A DNA stretch of 37,281 nt from Ruminobacter sp. (GCA_017940385.1 JAGAYS010000053.1:1-37281), one strand, 5' to 3'; positions 25,841 through 34,790 are shown, counted from the first letter of the stretch. Numbers and translations: made by a program. The notes: a model not told the origin generated them from the sequence alone.

Positions 25841-26788
25841 ATGATGATTAGACAGCGTACAATCAAAAAAGAAGTTTCTGCTTCTGGTATTGGTTTGCAC
25901 TCAGGCAAAAAGGTTTCAATGACTTTTAAGCCTGCTCCTGCAGACACTGGTATTGTATATGTTCGTTCTGACCTTAGTCCGAAGGTTTACATGAAGACCT
26001 CAGCCGAAATGGTGAGGGACACTGAGCTGTGCACCGCAATTATCAGTGATGACGGTGCCAGGGTTGCCACCATTGAGCATTTAAGTGCTGCACTGAGTGC
26101 TACCGGTATTGATAACCTGTATATTGAGGTTAATGCCCCGGAACTTCCCGTAATGGATGGTTCCGCTCAGCCTTTTATCTATCTCCTTGAAAGTGCGGGA
26201 ATCGAAATTCTTTCCGCTCCGAAGAAGTTTATTAAGGTTCTTAAGACCGTCAGGGTTGAGCTTGAGGATAAGTGGGCGGAATTGAAGCCTACCAAGGCAG
26301 GTTTCAAGCTGGATCTTCAGATCGACTTCAATCATCCTGCTATGGATAAAAATCTTCAGCACTATAAGCTTGATTTTAACGGTGAACGTTTCCTGAATAA
26401 TGTAAGCCGTGCAAGAACCTTCTGTTTCATGAAGGACGTTGAATTTATGCATGCGCATAATCTTGCTTTGGGCGGAAGTCTCGACAACGCTGTAGTGATG
26501 GATGATTTTCATGTAATGAATCCTGAAGGACTTCGTTATCCTGATGAGTTTGTAAAGCACAAGATGCTCGACGCCATTGGTGATCTTTACATGTCTGCAA
26601 AGAGCATCGTTGGTGAATTTAAGGCGTATAAGACAGGTCATCATCTCAATAACATGCTGCTTAGAGCTTTATTGGCTGATGCTTCTGCATACGAACTGAT
26701 TACGATAGAAGACGGAAAGCATTGTCCTGAACAGAACAGATTCCTCGAAGAATCTCATGTTCGTGCTTCTGATGCCGTTATGGCCTAG
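25841..26788 (+). CDS. lpxC: LpxC, UDP-3-O-acyl-GlcNAc deacetylase
   Basis: Zinc enzyme for the committed step of lipid A synthesis. The product is 315 aa (E. coli 305). The zinc ligands are His80 (TIEHLSAAL), His240 and Asp244 ([10 protein letters not shown]); GIGLHSGKK and [14 protein letters not shown] are family hallmarks. Two ATGs in tandem (25841, 25844): the first has AAAGAG at 9 nt, the second aligns with the E. coli start; they differ by one residue. It follows ftsZ as in E. coli, but secM-secA do not follow. A terminator comes 20 bp later. Confidence 0.97.
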   Translation: MMIRQRTIKKEVSASGIGLHSGKKVSMTFKPAPADTGIVYVRSDLSPKVYMKTSAEMVRDTELCTAIISDDGARVATIEHLSAALSATGIDNLYIEVNAPELPVMDGSAQPFIYLLESAGIEILSAPKKFIKVLKTVRVELEDKWAELKPTKAGFKLDLQIDFNHPAMDKNLQHYKLDFNGERFLNNVSRARTFCFMKDVEFMHAHNLALGGSLDNAVVMDDFHVMNPEGLRYPDEFVKHKMLDAIGDLYMSAKSIVGEFKAYKTGHHLNNMLLRALLADASAYELITIEDGKHCPEQNRFLEESHVRASDAVMA

Positions 26789-26804
26789 TCTTTGTTAATA
26801 TGTT

Positions 26805-26834
26805 GAAGAATCTGCCTGCGGGCAGATTTTTTTT
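26805..26834 (+). terminator. terminator of lpxC
   Basis: An 8 bp stem (26809-26816 with 26821-26828), loop TGCG, and a run of eight T ending at 26834. It ends only 14 bp before the ampD start codon. Confidence 0.9.
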
Positions 26835-26848
26835 ATGTACTGAATACT

Positions 26849-27454
26849 ATGAAATTTAAAGTATTGGATCATGAACCTGTTATTGTTAACGGGTGGTTGC
26901 AGGATGTAATGACCGTCCCTTCGCCAAATTATAATGCACGTCCTGATAATGAAATTAGTCTTTTGGTTATCCACAATATCTCTTTGCCTCCCGGAAAATT
27001 CGGCGGAGACTATGTTGAAAAGTTCTTTACGGGATGTCTTACCGTTGATGAAGACCCGTATTTTGAATCAATAAAAGATCTTGAGGTCAGTTCTCACCTT
27101 TACATAAAAAGAACCGGCGCGGTGGTTCAGTTCGTGTCCTTTCTTGACAGGGCATGGCATGCCGGAAAATCATGTTTCATGAACAGAAATGCCTGCAATG
27201 ATTTTGCAATAGGCATAGAACTGGAGGGAACCGATGATATTCCGTATACCGATGAACAGTACACCAGCCTTGTTCTGGTTACGCAGGCCATCATGCGTGC
27301 ATATCCCGGAATAACTCCTGATAGAATAGTCGGGCATGAGCATATTGCCCCGGATCGTAAGACGGATCCGGGGGAATCCTTCGATTGGAAGAGGTATCTT
27401 TCAGTGCTGTGCCGGCGTGAACCTGCTGAAGGGATTTGTTGTAATAATTTGTAA
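26849..27454 (+). CDS. ampD: AmpD, cytoplasmic 1,6-anhydro-MurNAc-L-Ala amidase
   Basis: Cytoplasmic zinc amidase that splits anhydro-muropeptides during wall recycling and thereby keeps AmpR-controlled beta-lactamase genes off in species that have them. The product is 201 aa (E. coli 183). Zinc ligands His42 (LLVIHNISLPPG), His163 and Asp173, plus Lys171, all match the E. coli pattern; the catalytic-type Glu lies in GIELEGTDD. No signal peptide. No Shine-Dalgarno-like sequence precedes the ATG, which lies just after the lpxC terminator, so expression may depend on readthrough or a weak promoter within lpxC. The C-terminal 15 residues are extra. Confidence 0.95.
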   Translation: MKFKVLDHEPVIVNGWLQDVMTVPSPNYNARPDNEISLLVIHNISLPPGKFGGDYVEKFFTGCLTVDEDPYFESIKDLEVSSHLYIKRTGAVVQFVSFLDRAWHAGKSCFMNRNACNDFAIGIELEGTDDIPYTDEQYTSLVLVTQAIMRAYPGITPDRIVGHEHIAPDRKTDPGESFDWKRYLSVLCRREPAEGICCNNL

Positions 27455-27482
27455 TATTTAATGACAGATCTGTAATATGTTT

Positions 27483-27509
27483 TTGACTGTGTTTGGTTAA
27501 AATTATAAG
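27483..27509 (+). promoter_or_regulatory. candidate promoter of the His-rich protein gene
   Basis: TTGACT at 27483-27488 and TATAAG at 27504-27509 with a short 15 bp spacer. The leader that would follow has a small hairpin CGGC-GATAA-GCCG (27550-27562) just before an unusually strong ribosome site, AAGGAGG, 5 nt from the ATG. Confidence 0.4.
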
Positions 27510-27575
27510 TAAGAAAAAGAAGTTTTTTTTGAGAACCATACTCTCACTTCGGCGATAAGCCGGGAAGGAGGAATT

Positions 27576-27932
27576 ATGTTAAAGTTTATTCGCTTGCTGT
27601 TAATCTCCTGCGTCGTTGCAGTTGGATTTTCAGGAGTTGCCAATGCACAGGTTTCTGTATCTGTAGGCACGGGCGGGACCGGCATATATGTAGGCCCCGA
27701 CTACGTGGCTCCAGCATATGTTCCTGCTCCGGTAGTGGTTGCTCCGGTGCCTGTCAGACCGATGTATTATAATTATTATTATCATCGTCTGCCTCCTCCT
27801 CCGCCACCGCACTACCATCACCACCATCATCATGGTCCTCATCACGGACCGCATCATGGTCATGGCCCTTATTTTGGACCTAATCCTCATCGTTCATACT
27901 ATGGTCCGAATCCGCACGGCCACCATCGTTAA
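27576..27932 (+). CDS. small exported His/Pro/Tyr-rich protein of unknown function
   Basis: I do not recognise a family. The product is 118 aa with a convincing signal peptide (about residues 1-24, cleavage after ANA), then a Val/Ala/Pro-rich part, then a tail rich in Pro, Tyr and His: YYNYYYH, six consecutive Pro, a run of six His, and repeats of the type GPHH and GPNPH. It has 17 His in all, nearly all in the last 50 residues. The mature protein is probably periplasmic or surface-exposed. His-rich tails of this kind often bind nickel, zinc or copper, but that is only a possibility; no cysteine remains after cleavage. The single-gene unit has its own candidate promoter, a near-perfect ribosome site and a strong hairpin behind it, which argues that it is a real, well-expressed gene. 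Confidence 0.8.
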   Translation: MLKFIRLLLISCVVAVGFSGVANAQVSVSVGTGGTGIYVGPDYVAPAYVPAPVVVAPVPVRPMYYNYYYHRLPPPPPPHYHHHHHHGPHHGPHHGHGPYFGPNPHRSYYGPNPHGHHR

Positions 27933-27938
27933 AGGAAC

Positions 27939-27980
27939 AATGAAGAAGACCGGAAGCTTAAACTTCCGGTCTTCTTCATT
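27939..27980 (+). terminator. perfect 18 bp hairpin after the His-rich gene
   Basis: 27939-27956 pairs perfectly with 27963-27980 around CTTAAA, beginning 6 bp after the stop codon. The outer pairs are A/T-rich, so the right arm ends ATT followed by AATTG rather than a clean T run. It probably works as a terminator or transcript stabiliser. Confidence 0.65.
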
Positions 27981-28063
27981 AATTGTCTACATGTATTCCG
28001 AATCAAGGAGTGGTACTCATAACGAAAAAAATTTTCATTATATAAATTTAAGGTGTTTTCATT

Positions 28064-28069
28064 TATAAT
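28064..28069 (+). promoter_or_regulatory. candidate -10 of the acnB promoter
   Basis: A perfect TATAAT. The -35 at the right spacing is weak (TATAAA region near 28041). A start near 28076 would give a leader of about 94 nt containing the hairpin at 28092-28110. Confidence 0.4.
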
Positions 28070-28091
28070 TCACCATTGGTAATTTGTTCTT

Positions 28092-28110
28092 TTCCCTGAG
28101 GTTCAGGGAA
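28092..28110 (+). promoter_or_regulatory. hairpin in the acnB leader
   Basis: TTCCCTGA and its exact inverse TCAGGGAA around GGT: an 8 bp perfect stem near the 5' end of the predicted acnB mRNA. There is no T run, so it is not a terminator. It could be an RNA-level control element or a DNA operator; nothing here decides between them. Confidence 0.4.
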
Positions 28111-28169
28111 TCAGATTTGTAAAAGATTATAGTCTTTATTTCAGGCGTAATTTATTTAAGGAGTACGTA

Positions 28170-30734
28170 GTGTTAGACGCATACCATGCTAAGGTTGAAG
28201 AACGTGCCAAAATCGGTGTTGTTCCAAAGCCATTAACTGTAGATGAAGTAGCTGAAGTAGTATCTCTTCTTCAGAATCCACCGGCAGGTTCAGAAGAAGA
28301 ATTAGTTTCCCTTCTTGAAAATAGAATTCCTCCTGGGGTAGATGAAGCCGCTAAAGTTAAAGCTGATTTCCTGACCAATGTGGCAGTCGGTGCGCTCAAG
28401 AGTCCTTTGATTTCGCCTGTCAGAGCTGTTGAACTTCTCGGTACAATGCAGGGTGGTTACAACGTGGCCTCTCTCATCAACTTCCTTGAACTTGATGAAC
28501 TCGCTCCGGCAGCTGCCAAGGCACTGTCCCACACATTACTTATTTTCGATGCATTTGATCAGATCGCTGCTTTAGCTGATAAGGGTAATGAATATGCAAA
28601 GGCGGTCATCAGATCATGGGCTGATGCGGAATGGTTTACTTCCCGTCCTCAGCTTGCAGAAAAGGTAACTCTTACCGTGTTCAAGGTTCCCGGCGAAACT
28701 AACACTGATGATTTATCTCCGGCTCCTGATGCCTGGAGCAGACCGGATATTCCTCTGCATGCCATGGCCATGTTAAAGAATGCCCGTCCTGGAATTACTC
28801 CTGACGAAGACGGAGTTACCGGTCCGGTATCAGCCATAAATGCACTTAGAAATAAGGGATATCCTCTGGTATATGTAGGTGATGTTGTAGGTACCGGTTC
28901 TTCAAGAAAGAGTGCCACCAACAGCGTGTTATGGTTTATGGGTAATGATATTCCATTCGTACCGAACAAGAGATCAGGCGGATTTGTATTTGGCGGAAAA
29001 ATCGCACCTATATTCTTTAACACAATGGAAGATGCCGGTGCATTACCTGTGGAAATGGACGTTACAGCCATGAACACCGGAGACGTTATTGACGTCTATC
29101 CTTATGAAGGTAAGGTGACGGTTCACGGTGAGGATAAAGTACTGTCAACTTTTTCACTCAAGACTGAAGTTCTTCTTGACGAAGTGAGAGCAGGCGGTCG
29201 TATTCCTCTCATTATCGGAAGAGGCCTGACCTCAAAGGCAAGAAAGTATCTTAACCTTGCACCTAGTGATGTATTTGTAATGCCTAAGCAGGTTGAAGAC
29301 AATGGCAGGGGATATACTCTGGCTCAGAAGATTGTCGGCAGAGCCTGCGGTGTTGCCGGTGTAAGACCTGGCAGTTACTGTGAGCCTAAGATGACAACCG
29401 TAGGTTCTCAGGATACAACAGGTCCTATGACCCGTGATGAATTAAAGGATCTCGCATGCCTTAACTTCAGTGCTGATCTTGTAATGCAGTCATTCTGTCA
29501 TACCGCCGCATATCCAAAGCCTGTTGATGTTGTAACTCACGATACTCTGCCTAAGTTCATTGAGGAAAGAGGCGGTGTTGCATTAAGACCTGGTGACGGC
29601 GTAATTCACAGCTGGTTAAACAGAATGGTGCTCCCTGATACCGTAGGTACCGGCGGTGATTCTCATACCAGATTCCCGATGGGTGTTTCCTTCCCTGCCG
29701 GTTCCGGTCTGGTTGCATTTGCCGCAGCTACCGGTGTAATGCCTCTGGATATGCCGGAATCAGTTCTTGTTAAGTTTAAGGGAACCATGCAGCCGGGAAT
29801 TACTCTCAGGGACCTGGTTCATGCCATTCCTCTCAAGGCTATTGAAATGGGGCTCCTTACCGTTGAAAAGAAGGGTAAGAAAAACATTTTCTCCGGCAGA
29901 ATTCTTGAAATTCAGGGACTCCCTGATCTCAAGGTTGAACAGGCTTTCGAGCTGGCTGATGCTTCAGCAGAAAGATCCGCCGCAGGCTGTACGGTTGCTC
30001 TTAACAAGGAACCTCTGATTGAATACATTCAGTCAAATATCACTCTGTTGAACTGGATGATAAAGGAAGGTTACCAGAGCAGTGAAACCCTTGCAAAGCG
30101 TGTTAAGGCAATGGAAGCATGGCTTGCTAATCCTGAACTGCTTAAGGCTGACGATGATGCGGAATATGCTGCCGTTATCGAAATAGACATGGATGAGATT
30201 AAGGAACCTATTCTCTGTGCTCCTAACGATCCTGATGATGCCAGAACTCTGAGTGACGTTGCAGGACAGAAGATTGATGAAGTGTTTATCGGCTCATGTA
30301 TGACCAATATCGGTCATTACAGAGCAGCTGCCACCATTCTTGAAAAGTGCAAGAATCAGTTGCCTGTTAAGCTCTGGATTGCTCCTCCGACAAAGATGGA
30401 CAGGGCTGAAATAATTCATGAAGGTCTTTACAGCGTATTCGGCAAGGTAGGTACCCGTTGCGAAATACCTGGATGCTCATTGTGTATGGGTAATCAGGCA
30501 CGCGTAGCAGATAATGCAACGGTTATTTCAACTTCTACCCGTAACTTCCCTAACCGTCTCGGTCAGGGTGCCAACGTTTACCTTGCTTCAGCCGAGCTTG
30601 CTACGGTAGCATCTGTTTTGGGCAGAATTCCTTCCAAGGAAGAATATCTTGAAGGCGTTAAGTCCCTCGACGGCAAGAAGGAAAAGATCTACTCATATCT
30701 CAAATTTAACGAGATGCCGGAATATAAGGCGTAA
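28170..30734 (+). CDS. acnB: AcnB, bifunctional aconitase B / 2-methylisocitrate dehydratase
   Basis: 4Fe-4S enzyme of the citric acid cycle (citrate to isocitrate); the apo form of E. coli AcnB also binds mRNA. The product is 854 aa (E. coli 865). It aligns along its length: an N-terminal HEAT-like domain, the swivel domain early in the chain (typical of AcnB), [19 protein letters not shown] near residue 176, and cluster ligands in [11 protein letters not shown] near 708 and [12 protein letters not shown] near 767. It lacks about ten residues of the E. coli C-terminal tail. The start is GTG, with AAGGAG 6 nt upstream, and gives (M)[12 protein letters not shown], matching the family N-terminus. 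Confidence 0.98.
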   Translation: MLDAYHAKVEERAKIGVVPKPLTVDEVAEVVSLLQNPPAGSEEELVSLLENRIPPGVDEAAKVKADFLTNVAVGALKSPLISPVRAVELLGTMQGGYNVASLINFLELDELAPAAAKALSHTLLIFDAFDQIAALADKGNEYAKAVIRSWADAEWFTSRPQLAEKVTLTVFKVPGETNTDDLSPAPDAWSRPDIPLHAMAMLKNARPGITPDEDGVTGPVSAINALRNKGYPLVYVGDVVGTGSSRKSATNSVLWFMGNDIPFVPNKRSGGFVFGGKIAPIFFNTMEDAGALPVEMDVTAMNTGDVIDVYPYEGKVTVHGEDKVLSTFSLKTEVLLDEVRAGGRIPLIIGRGLTSKARKYLNLAPSDVFVMPKQVEDNGRGYTLAQKIVGRACGVAGVRPGSYCEPKMTTVGSQDTTGPMTRDELKDLACLNFSADLVMQSFCHTAAYPKPVDVVTHDTLPKFIEERGGVALRPGDGVIHSWLNRMVLPDTVGTGGDSHTRFPMGVSFPAGSGLVAFAAATGVMPLDMPESVLVKFKGTMQPGITLRDLVHAIPLKAIEMGLLTVEKKGKKNIFSGRILEIQGLPDLKVEQAFELADASAERSAAGCTVALNKEPLIEYIQSNITLLNWMIKEGYQSSETLAKRVKAMEAWLANPELLKADDDAEYAAVIEIDMDEIKEPILCAPNDPDDARTLSDVAGQKIDEVFIGSCMTNIGHYRAAATILEKCKNQLPVKLWIAPPTKMDRAEIIHEGLYSVFGKVGTRCEIPGCSLCMGNQARVADNATVISTSTRNFPNRLGQGANVYLASAELATVASVLGRIPSKEEYLEGVKSLDGKKEKIYSYLKFNEMPEYKA

Positions 30735-30765
30735 TGTAATTTAGTCGAGACTAAGTTTTCGTGTT

Positions 30766-30798
30766 AAAAGGCTGTTCCCGTGCGGAACAGCCTTTTTT
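30766..30798 (+). terminator. terminator of acnB
   Basis: Strong stem GGCTGTTCC (30770-30778) with 30784-30792, loop CGTGC, flanked by AAAA and TTTTTT. Confidence 0.92.
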
Positions 30799-30805
30799 AT
30801 TACAG

Positions 30806-30822
30806 TGCACGCATTTGGGGCA
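30806..30822 (+). promoter_or_regulatory. candidate NtrC binding site upstream of glnB
   Basis: TGCACG-N5-GGGGCA, which matches 10 of the 12 fixed positions of the known NtrC dyad TGCACC-N5-GGTGCA. Its centre lies about 114 bp before the start site predicted from the sigma-54-like promoter, similar to the NtrC enhancer distances at E. coli glnA. It lies 8 bp after the acnB terminator. Confidence 0.45.
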
Positions 30823-30902
30823 TTTCGGTTCAAACAGTGCGTTGTTTATGATTCGGTCCTGAGTTTTTAACCGGTTTTCAGTCAAATTTTTATGTTTAAA
30901 TC

Positions 30903-30918
30903 TGGCACGTTCTTTGAA
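30903..30918 (+). promoter_or_regulatory. candidate sigma-54 (RpoN) promoter of glnB
   Basis: TGGCAC-N5-TTGAA. The -24 half (TGGCACG) is perfect and the spacing is exact; the -12 half should read TTGCA/T, so the usual GC at -12 is GA here. The start would fall near 30928, 25 bp before the glnB ATG. Confidence 0.5.
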
Positions 30919-30949
30919 TGTTATAGATTGTTATTTTGGTGAGGAGTGA

Positions 30950-31291
<342 letters not shown>

Positions 31292-31330
31292 CAGAACTTT
31301 CCGACAGAATAGGTCTTTATTCACATTCAT

Positions 31331-31360
31331 TTGTCCTGTATTTACATACAGGACTTTTTT
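31331..31360 (+). terminator. terminator of glnB
   Basis: Perfect 9 bp stem (31333-31341 with 31346-31354), loop TTAC, then TTTTTT. Confidence 0.92.
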
Positions 31361-31411
31361 GAAATAGGAGTACTTAGTCCGGCTGCGGCGGTTAACCCTG
31401 TGTTTCGGACA

Positions 31412-31876
31412 TCAGTTTTCGAATAAATCCCTGATGCTGTCAAAAAGATCAACAATGTCCACGTCTATTTTCGGGGTTACGAAAATTGTATCGTCACCGG
31501 CGATTGTTCCCAGAATTCCTTCTGCTTTTCTTACTGAATCAAGCATTCTGGCTATCATCTGTGCACTTCCGGGACTGGTGTGGATAACTATAATGTTGTT
31601 GTTATGTGATATGTCCAGGACAAGAGATTTAATTGTTTTGTCAATTGTTGGAATTCCTGTTTCCAGAGGAAGACAGTAAACCATTACCATTTTGGCATTG
31701 CGTCTGCGCACGGCCCCGAACTTTGTAAGCATACGGGAGACCTTGGACTGGTTCATGTTCGAAAAACCTCTGGCAAGTAGAGCATCAGCAATCTCTGTCT
31801 GAGAGCTGTAGCATTCAGCCCCAAGTAATTCAAGAAAAACTCTCTCGAGAGAGTCCTGGTTGTTTAGATCGTCCAT
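31412..31876 (-). CDS. argR: ArgR, arginine repressor
   Basis: Hexameric arginine-dependent repressor of arginine biosynthesis and helper in plasmid/ColE1-type dimer resolution. The product is 154 aa (E. coli 156). The N-terminal winged helix has the recognition region [24 protein letters not shown] (about residues 40-63); the C-terminal domain has [18 protein letters not shown] and [13 protein letters not shown], which bind arginine and form the hexamer. It is divergent from mdh, as in E. coli. GAGG lies 9 nt before the ATG. Tandem ARG boxes upstream overlap its likely -35, pointing to autorepression. Confidence 0.97.
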   Translation of the reverse strand: MDDLNNQDSLERVFLELLGAECYSSQTEIADALLARGFSNMNQSKVSRMLTKFGAVRRRNAKMVMVYCLPLETGIPTIDKTIKSLVLDISHNNNIIVIHTSPGSAQMIARMLDSVRKAEGILGTIAGDDTIFVTPKIDVDIVDLFDSIRDLFEN

Positions 31877-31912
31877 TGTTCACTACCTCAGATAACGATG
31901 GAATTATAACAG

Positions 31913-31918
31913 GAAAAA
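31913..31918 (-). promoter_or_regulatory. -10 element of the argR promoter
   Basis: Read on the minus strand this is a perfect TATAAT, 37 bp before the argR ATG. The matching -35 position (31936-31941) falls inside the first ARG box, so ArgR bound there would block RNA polymerase. Confidence 0.55.
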
Positions 31919-31925
31919 ACACGAA

Positions 31926-31964
31926 AATGCATAATTATGCAGTTTATTTGCATAATTTTTTAGA
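31926..31964. promoter_or_regulatory. tandem ARG boxes (ArgR operator)
   Basis: Box 1 (31926-31943) contains the perfect palindrome TGCATAATTATGCA; box 2 (31947-31964) starts with the same TGCATAATT and has a degraded right half. Their centres are 21 bp apart, that is two 18 bp boxes with a 3 bp gap, the exact geometry of known ArgR operators. Confidence 0.7.
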
Positions 31965-32195
31965 GTTGTAAAGGAAAATGATTTTTTGGGGATGGCCTTA
32001 GATTACTAAAGTTGAGGTGTGTCACGTTTATCTTGAATGGGATTTTAAAAATTAAGGTGACATAACCTTAAAAATTTGAATATAAACGTCATTTTAAATG
32101 GCTAAATATGGCAGTAATTATAGTTTTAGAGTAATATACTCGAATTGAATATATAGTGTATAAGAATAAGTAAAGATTACAGAGGATCCGTAATA

Positions 32196-33140
32196 ATGAA
32201 AATTGCAGTTTTAGGTGCAGCAGGCGGTATTGGTCAGCCATTATCTCTTCTTTTGAAAAACCAGTTGCCAAAGGGCTCAGAATTATCACTTTATGACGTG
32301 GCTCCGTCTACCCCTGGTGTTGCTGTTGATTTAAGTCATATCCCTACTGATGTGTCAGTAATCGGTTATACCGGTGATGAAGGACTTGTTAAGGCTGTTT
32401 CAGGTGCCTCTGTTGTTGTAATCCCTGCAGGTATGGCAAGAAAGCCTGGTATGGATCGCAGTGATTTATTCAAATTCAATGCAAACATTGTTAAAGGTTT
32501 GGTTGAGGTTGTGGCAAAGCATGCTCCGAAGGCCTGCATTGCTATTATCACCAATCCTGTAAATACCATGGTTCCGCTTGCGGCTGAAGTGCTGAAGAAG
32601 GCCGGTTGCTATGACAGCAAGCGTTTGTTCGGTGTAACCATGCTTGATACTTTACGTGCTGAAACCTTCTGGGGTGATGCAACCAAGACCGATCGTTGTA
32701 CTGCCAAGGTACCTGTAATCGGCGGACACAGCGGTACTACCATTCTTCCTCTCTTCTCACAGGCTGCAGGTTATGAAGCCATTTCTGCTGAAGAAATCGA
32801 AAAGCTTACCGTTCATGTTCAGAATGCCGGTACTGAAGTTGTTGAAGCCAAGGGCTCAGGTTCAGCCACTCTTTCAATGGCTGCTGCAGGTGCCCGTTTT
32901 GCTCTGGCAATCGTTCGCGGTCTGAACGGTGAAGAGAATGTTGTAGAGCCTGCATATGTGGAAAGCAAGACTGGTTACGCACCATTCTTTGCACAGCCGC
33001 TTGTTCTTGGTACCGAGGGTGTTAAGGAATATTTACCTATCGGTAAGTTAAGTGCTTACGAACAGAAGGCTCTTGAAGGCATGCTTGATACCCTAAAGAA
33101 GGATATCCAGCAGGGTGTTGATTTTGTGAATAATAACTAA
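32196..33140 (+). CDS. mdh: Mdh, NAD-dependent malate dehydrogenase
   Basis: Interconverts malate and oxaloacetate; it serves the citric acid cycle and, in fermentative succinate producers, the reductive branch. The product is 314 aa (E. coli 312). NAD-binding GAAGGIGQ (residues 7-14), substrate-binding arginines in [10 protein letters not shown] near 80, ITNPVNTM near 116 and catalytic His178 (IGGHSGTTI) are all present. AGAGGA lies 10 bp before the ATG. The start of mdh is 231 bp from the divergent ArgR operator. A TTAAGGT/ACCTTAA inverted repeat lies at 32052-32071. Confidence 0.98.
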   Translation: MKIAVLGAAGGIGQPLSLLLKNQLPKGSELSLYDVAPSTPGVAVDLSHIPTDVSVIGYTGDEGLVKAVSGASVVVIPAGMARKPGMDRSDLFKFNANIVKGLVEVVAKHAPKACIAIITNPVNTMVPLAAEVLKKAGCYDSKRLFGVTMLDTLRAETFWGDATKTDRCTAKVPVIGGHSGTTILPLFSQAAGYEAISAEEIEKLTVHVQNAGTEVVEAKGSGSATLSMAAAGARFALAIVRGLNGEENVVEPAYVESKTGYAPFFAQPLVLGTEGVKEYLPIGKLSAYEQKALEGMLDTLKKDIQQGVDFVNNN

Positions 33141-33159
33141 TCAATTACTTTTTTCAGGT

Positions 33160-33191
33160 AAAAAGGCCACATGCAGATGTGGCCTTTTTTT
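33160..33191 (+). terminator. terminator of mdh
   Basis: Stem 33160-33172 pairs perfectly with 33177-33189 (core GGCCACAT), loop GCAG, followed by T. Confidence 0.93.
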
Positions 33192-33269
33192 GTATGGCCG
33201 GCATGTGCGATAGTGAGATCTTAAATATAAGTTGATTACCTTTTACTGTAAAATTATTGTAGTCTAAAT

Positions 33270-33275
33270 TATAAT
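33270..33275 (+). promoter_or_regulatory. candidate -10 of the ffh promoter
   Basis: A perfect TATAAT 70 bp before the ffh start. The -35 is poor (TGTAAA at 33247-33252, 17 bp spacer). Confidence 0.4.
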
Positions 33276-33345
33276 GTGCTAAACGTTGAATTTATTGGTC
33301 TGAATCTGGAAATGTAAAGCCCGGATCTTTTTAATGGAATAAAAA

Positions 33346-34722
33346 ATGTTTGAAAATTTAACCCAGAGATTAACTAAAACCCTGCGTAATATAACCGGAC
33401 AGGGGAAGCTTACCGAAGGGAATATTAAGGATACTCTTCGTGAAGTCAGAATGGCACTTCTTGAGGCGGATGTTGCTTTACCAGTGGTCAAGGATTTTAT
33501 TGCTGAAGTAAAGGAAAAGGCTTTAGGTACAGAGGTAAATCAGGCACTGAATCCTGGTCAGGAATTTGTAAAGATTGTATATGAAGAACTGAAGTCTGTC
33601 ATGGGGGAAGAATGTGCAGAGCTCAATCTTGCTTCACAGCCACCTGCAGTAGTTCTTATGGCCGGCCTTCAGGGTGCAGGTAAAACCACTACCGTCGGAA
33701 AACTTGCAAAGTATCTGAAGGATCGTGAAAAGAAAAAGGTAATGGTTGTAAGTGCCGACGTATACAGACCTGCGGCAATTGAACAGCTGAAGACTCTGGC
33801 TGATACAATTGGCGTGGAGTGCTATCCTTCGACTGTTGAAGAAAAGCCTCTTGATATCGTCCGCAATGCACTTGCTTCCGCAAAGATTAAGTTCATGGAT
33901 GTACTCCTCGTGGATACTGCGGGCAGACTTCATGTCGATGAAGACATGATGAACGAAATAAAGGAGATACATGCAGACATCAATCCTGTTGAAACCCTGT
34001 TTGTCGTAGATGCAATGACCGGTCAGGATGCCGCAAACACTGCCAAGGCATTTAATGATGCGTTACCTCTTACAGGCATAATTTTGACTAAGATGGATGG
34101 TGATGCCCGTGGCGGTGCCGCACTTTCCGTCAGAAAGATAACCGGTAAACCTATTAAGTTCCTTGGTGCCGGTGAAAAAATTGAGGCTCTCGATCCTTTC
34201 CATCCGGAACGTATGGCAAGCCGCATTCTTGATATGGGTGATATTCTTTCACTCGTTGAAGAAATGGAGCGCAAGGTTGATAAGAAACAGGCTGAAAAAC
34301 TCGCTCATAAGTTTAAAACAGGTAAGGATTTCGATTTTGACGATTTTAAACAGCAGATTGTGCAGATGCGCAATATGGGCGGTATGATGGGAATGCTTGA
34401 CAAGCTGCCGGGTATGGGCTCACTTCCTGATGAAGTTAAGGAAAAGATGGATGATAACATCATTTACAGAAAGGAAGCCATCATTAACTCAATGACAATT
34501 AAGGAAAGAAGACATCCGGAGATCATTAAGGCTTCCCGCAAGAAGAGAATTGCCGACGGTGCCGGTGTTGATGTTTCCGAAGTAACCAAGCTGATTCGCG
34601 AATTCACCCAGATGCAGCATATCATGAAGAGGTTACAGAGCAAGGGCGGCTTACGTAAGATGCTTAATTTGGTTAAGGATCTTATGCCTGCAGCCGGCTT
34701 TAAGATGCCTCCTCAGCAGTAA
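33346..34722 (+). CDS. ffh: Ffh, signal recognition particle GTPase (SRP54 homologue)
   Basis: Protein part of the bacterial SRP; with 4.5S RNA it delivers nascent inner-membrane proteins to FtsY. The product is 458 aa (E. coli 453). The N domain (1-90) is followed by the G domain with P-loop GLQGAGKTTT (Lys113), DTAGRLH near 190 and TKMDGDARGGAALS near 247, and by the methionine-rich M domain (MRNMGGMMGMLDKLPGMG from about 343) that binds signal sequences. It precedes rpsP as in E. coli but is separated by its own terminator. Confidence 0.98.
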   Translation: MFENLTQRLTKTLRNITGQGKLTEGNIKDTLREVRMALLEADVALPVVKDFIAEVKEKALGTEVNQALNPGQEFVKIVYEELKSVMGEECAELNLASQPPAVVLMAGLQGAGKTTTVGKLAKYLKDREKKKVMVVSADVYRPAAIEQLKTLADTIGVECYPSTVEEKPLDIVRNALASAKIKFMDVLLVDTAGRLHVDEDMMNEIKEIHADINPVETLFVVDAMTGQDAANTAKAFNDALPLTGIILTKMDGDARGGAALSVRKITGKPIKFLGAGEKIEALDPFHPERMASRILDMGDILSLVEEMERKVDKKQAEKLAHKFKTGKDFDFDDFKQQIVQMRNMGGMMGMLDKLPGMGSLPDEVKEKMDDNIIYRKEAIINSMTIKERRHPEIIKASRKKRIADGAGVDVSEVTKLIREFTQMQHIMKRLQSKGGLRKMLNLVKDLMPAAGFKMPPQQ

Positions 34723-34748
34723 GATTATACTTAGATTATAATATTGAA

Positions 34749-34790
34749 AAAGTCCTCCTTTTTCCGAACAGGAAAAGGAGGACTTTGTTT
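34749..34790 (+). terminator. terminator of ffh
   Basis: A long stem whose base is AAAGTCCTCC (34749-34758) with 34777-34786; the upper part TTTTTCC/GGAAAA has one unpaired T. It is followed by GTTT. It separates ffh from the rpsP operon. Confidence 0.85.

Noticed and set aside
27630-27890. Minus-strand and shifted plus-strand frames over the His-rich gene, rich in Met, Arg, Ile
   Set aside because: These are the expected reading of a CAT/CAC/CCN-rich sequence in other frames; only the plus frame at 27576 has a signal peptide and a ribosome site.
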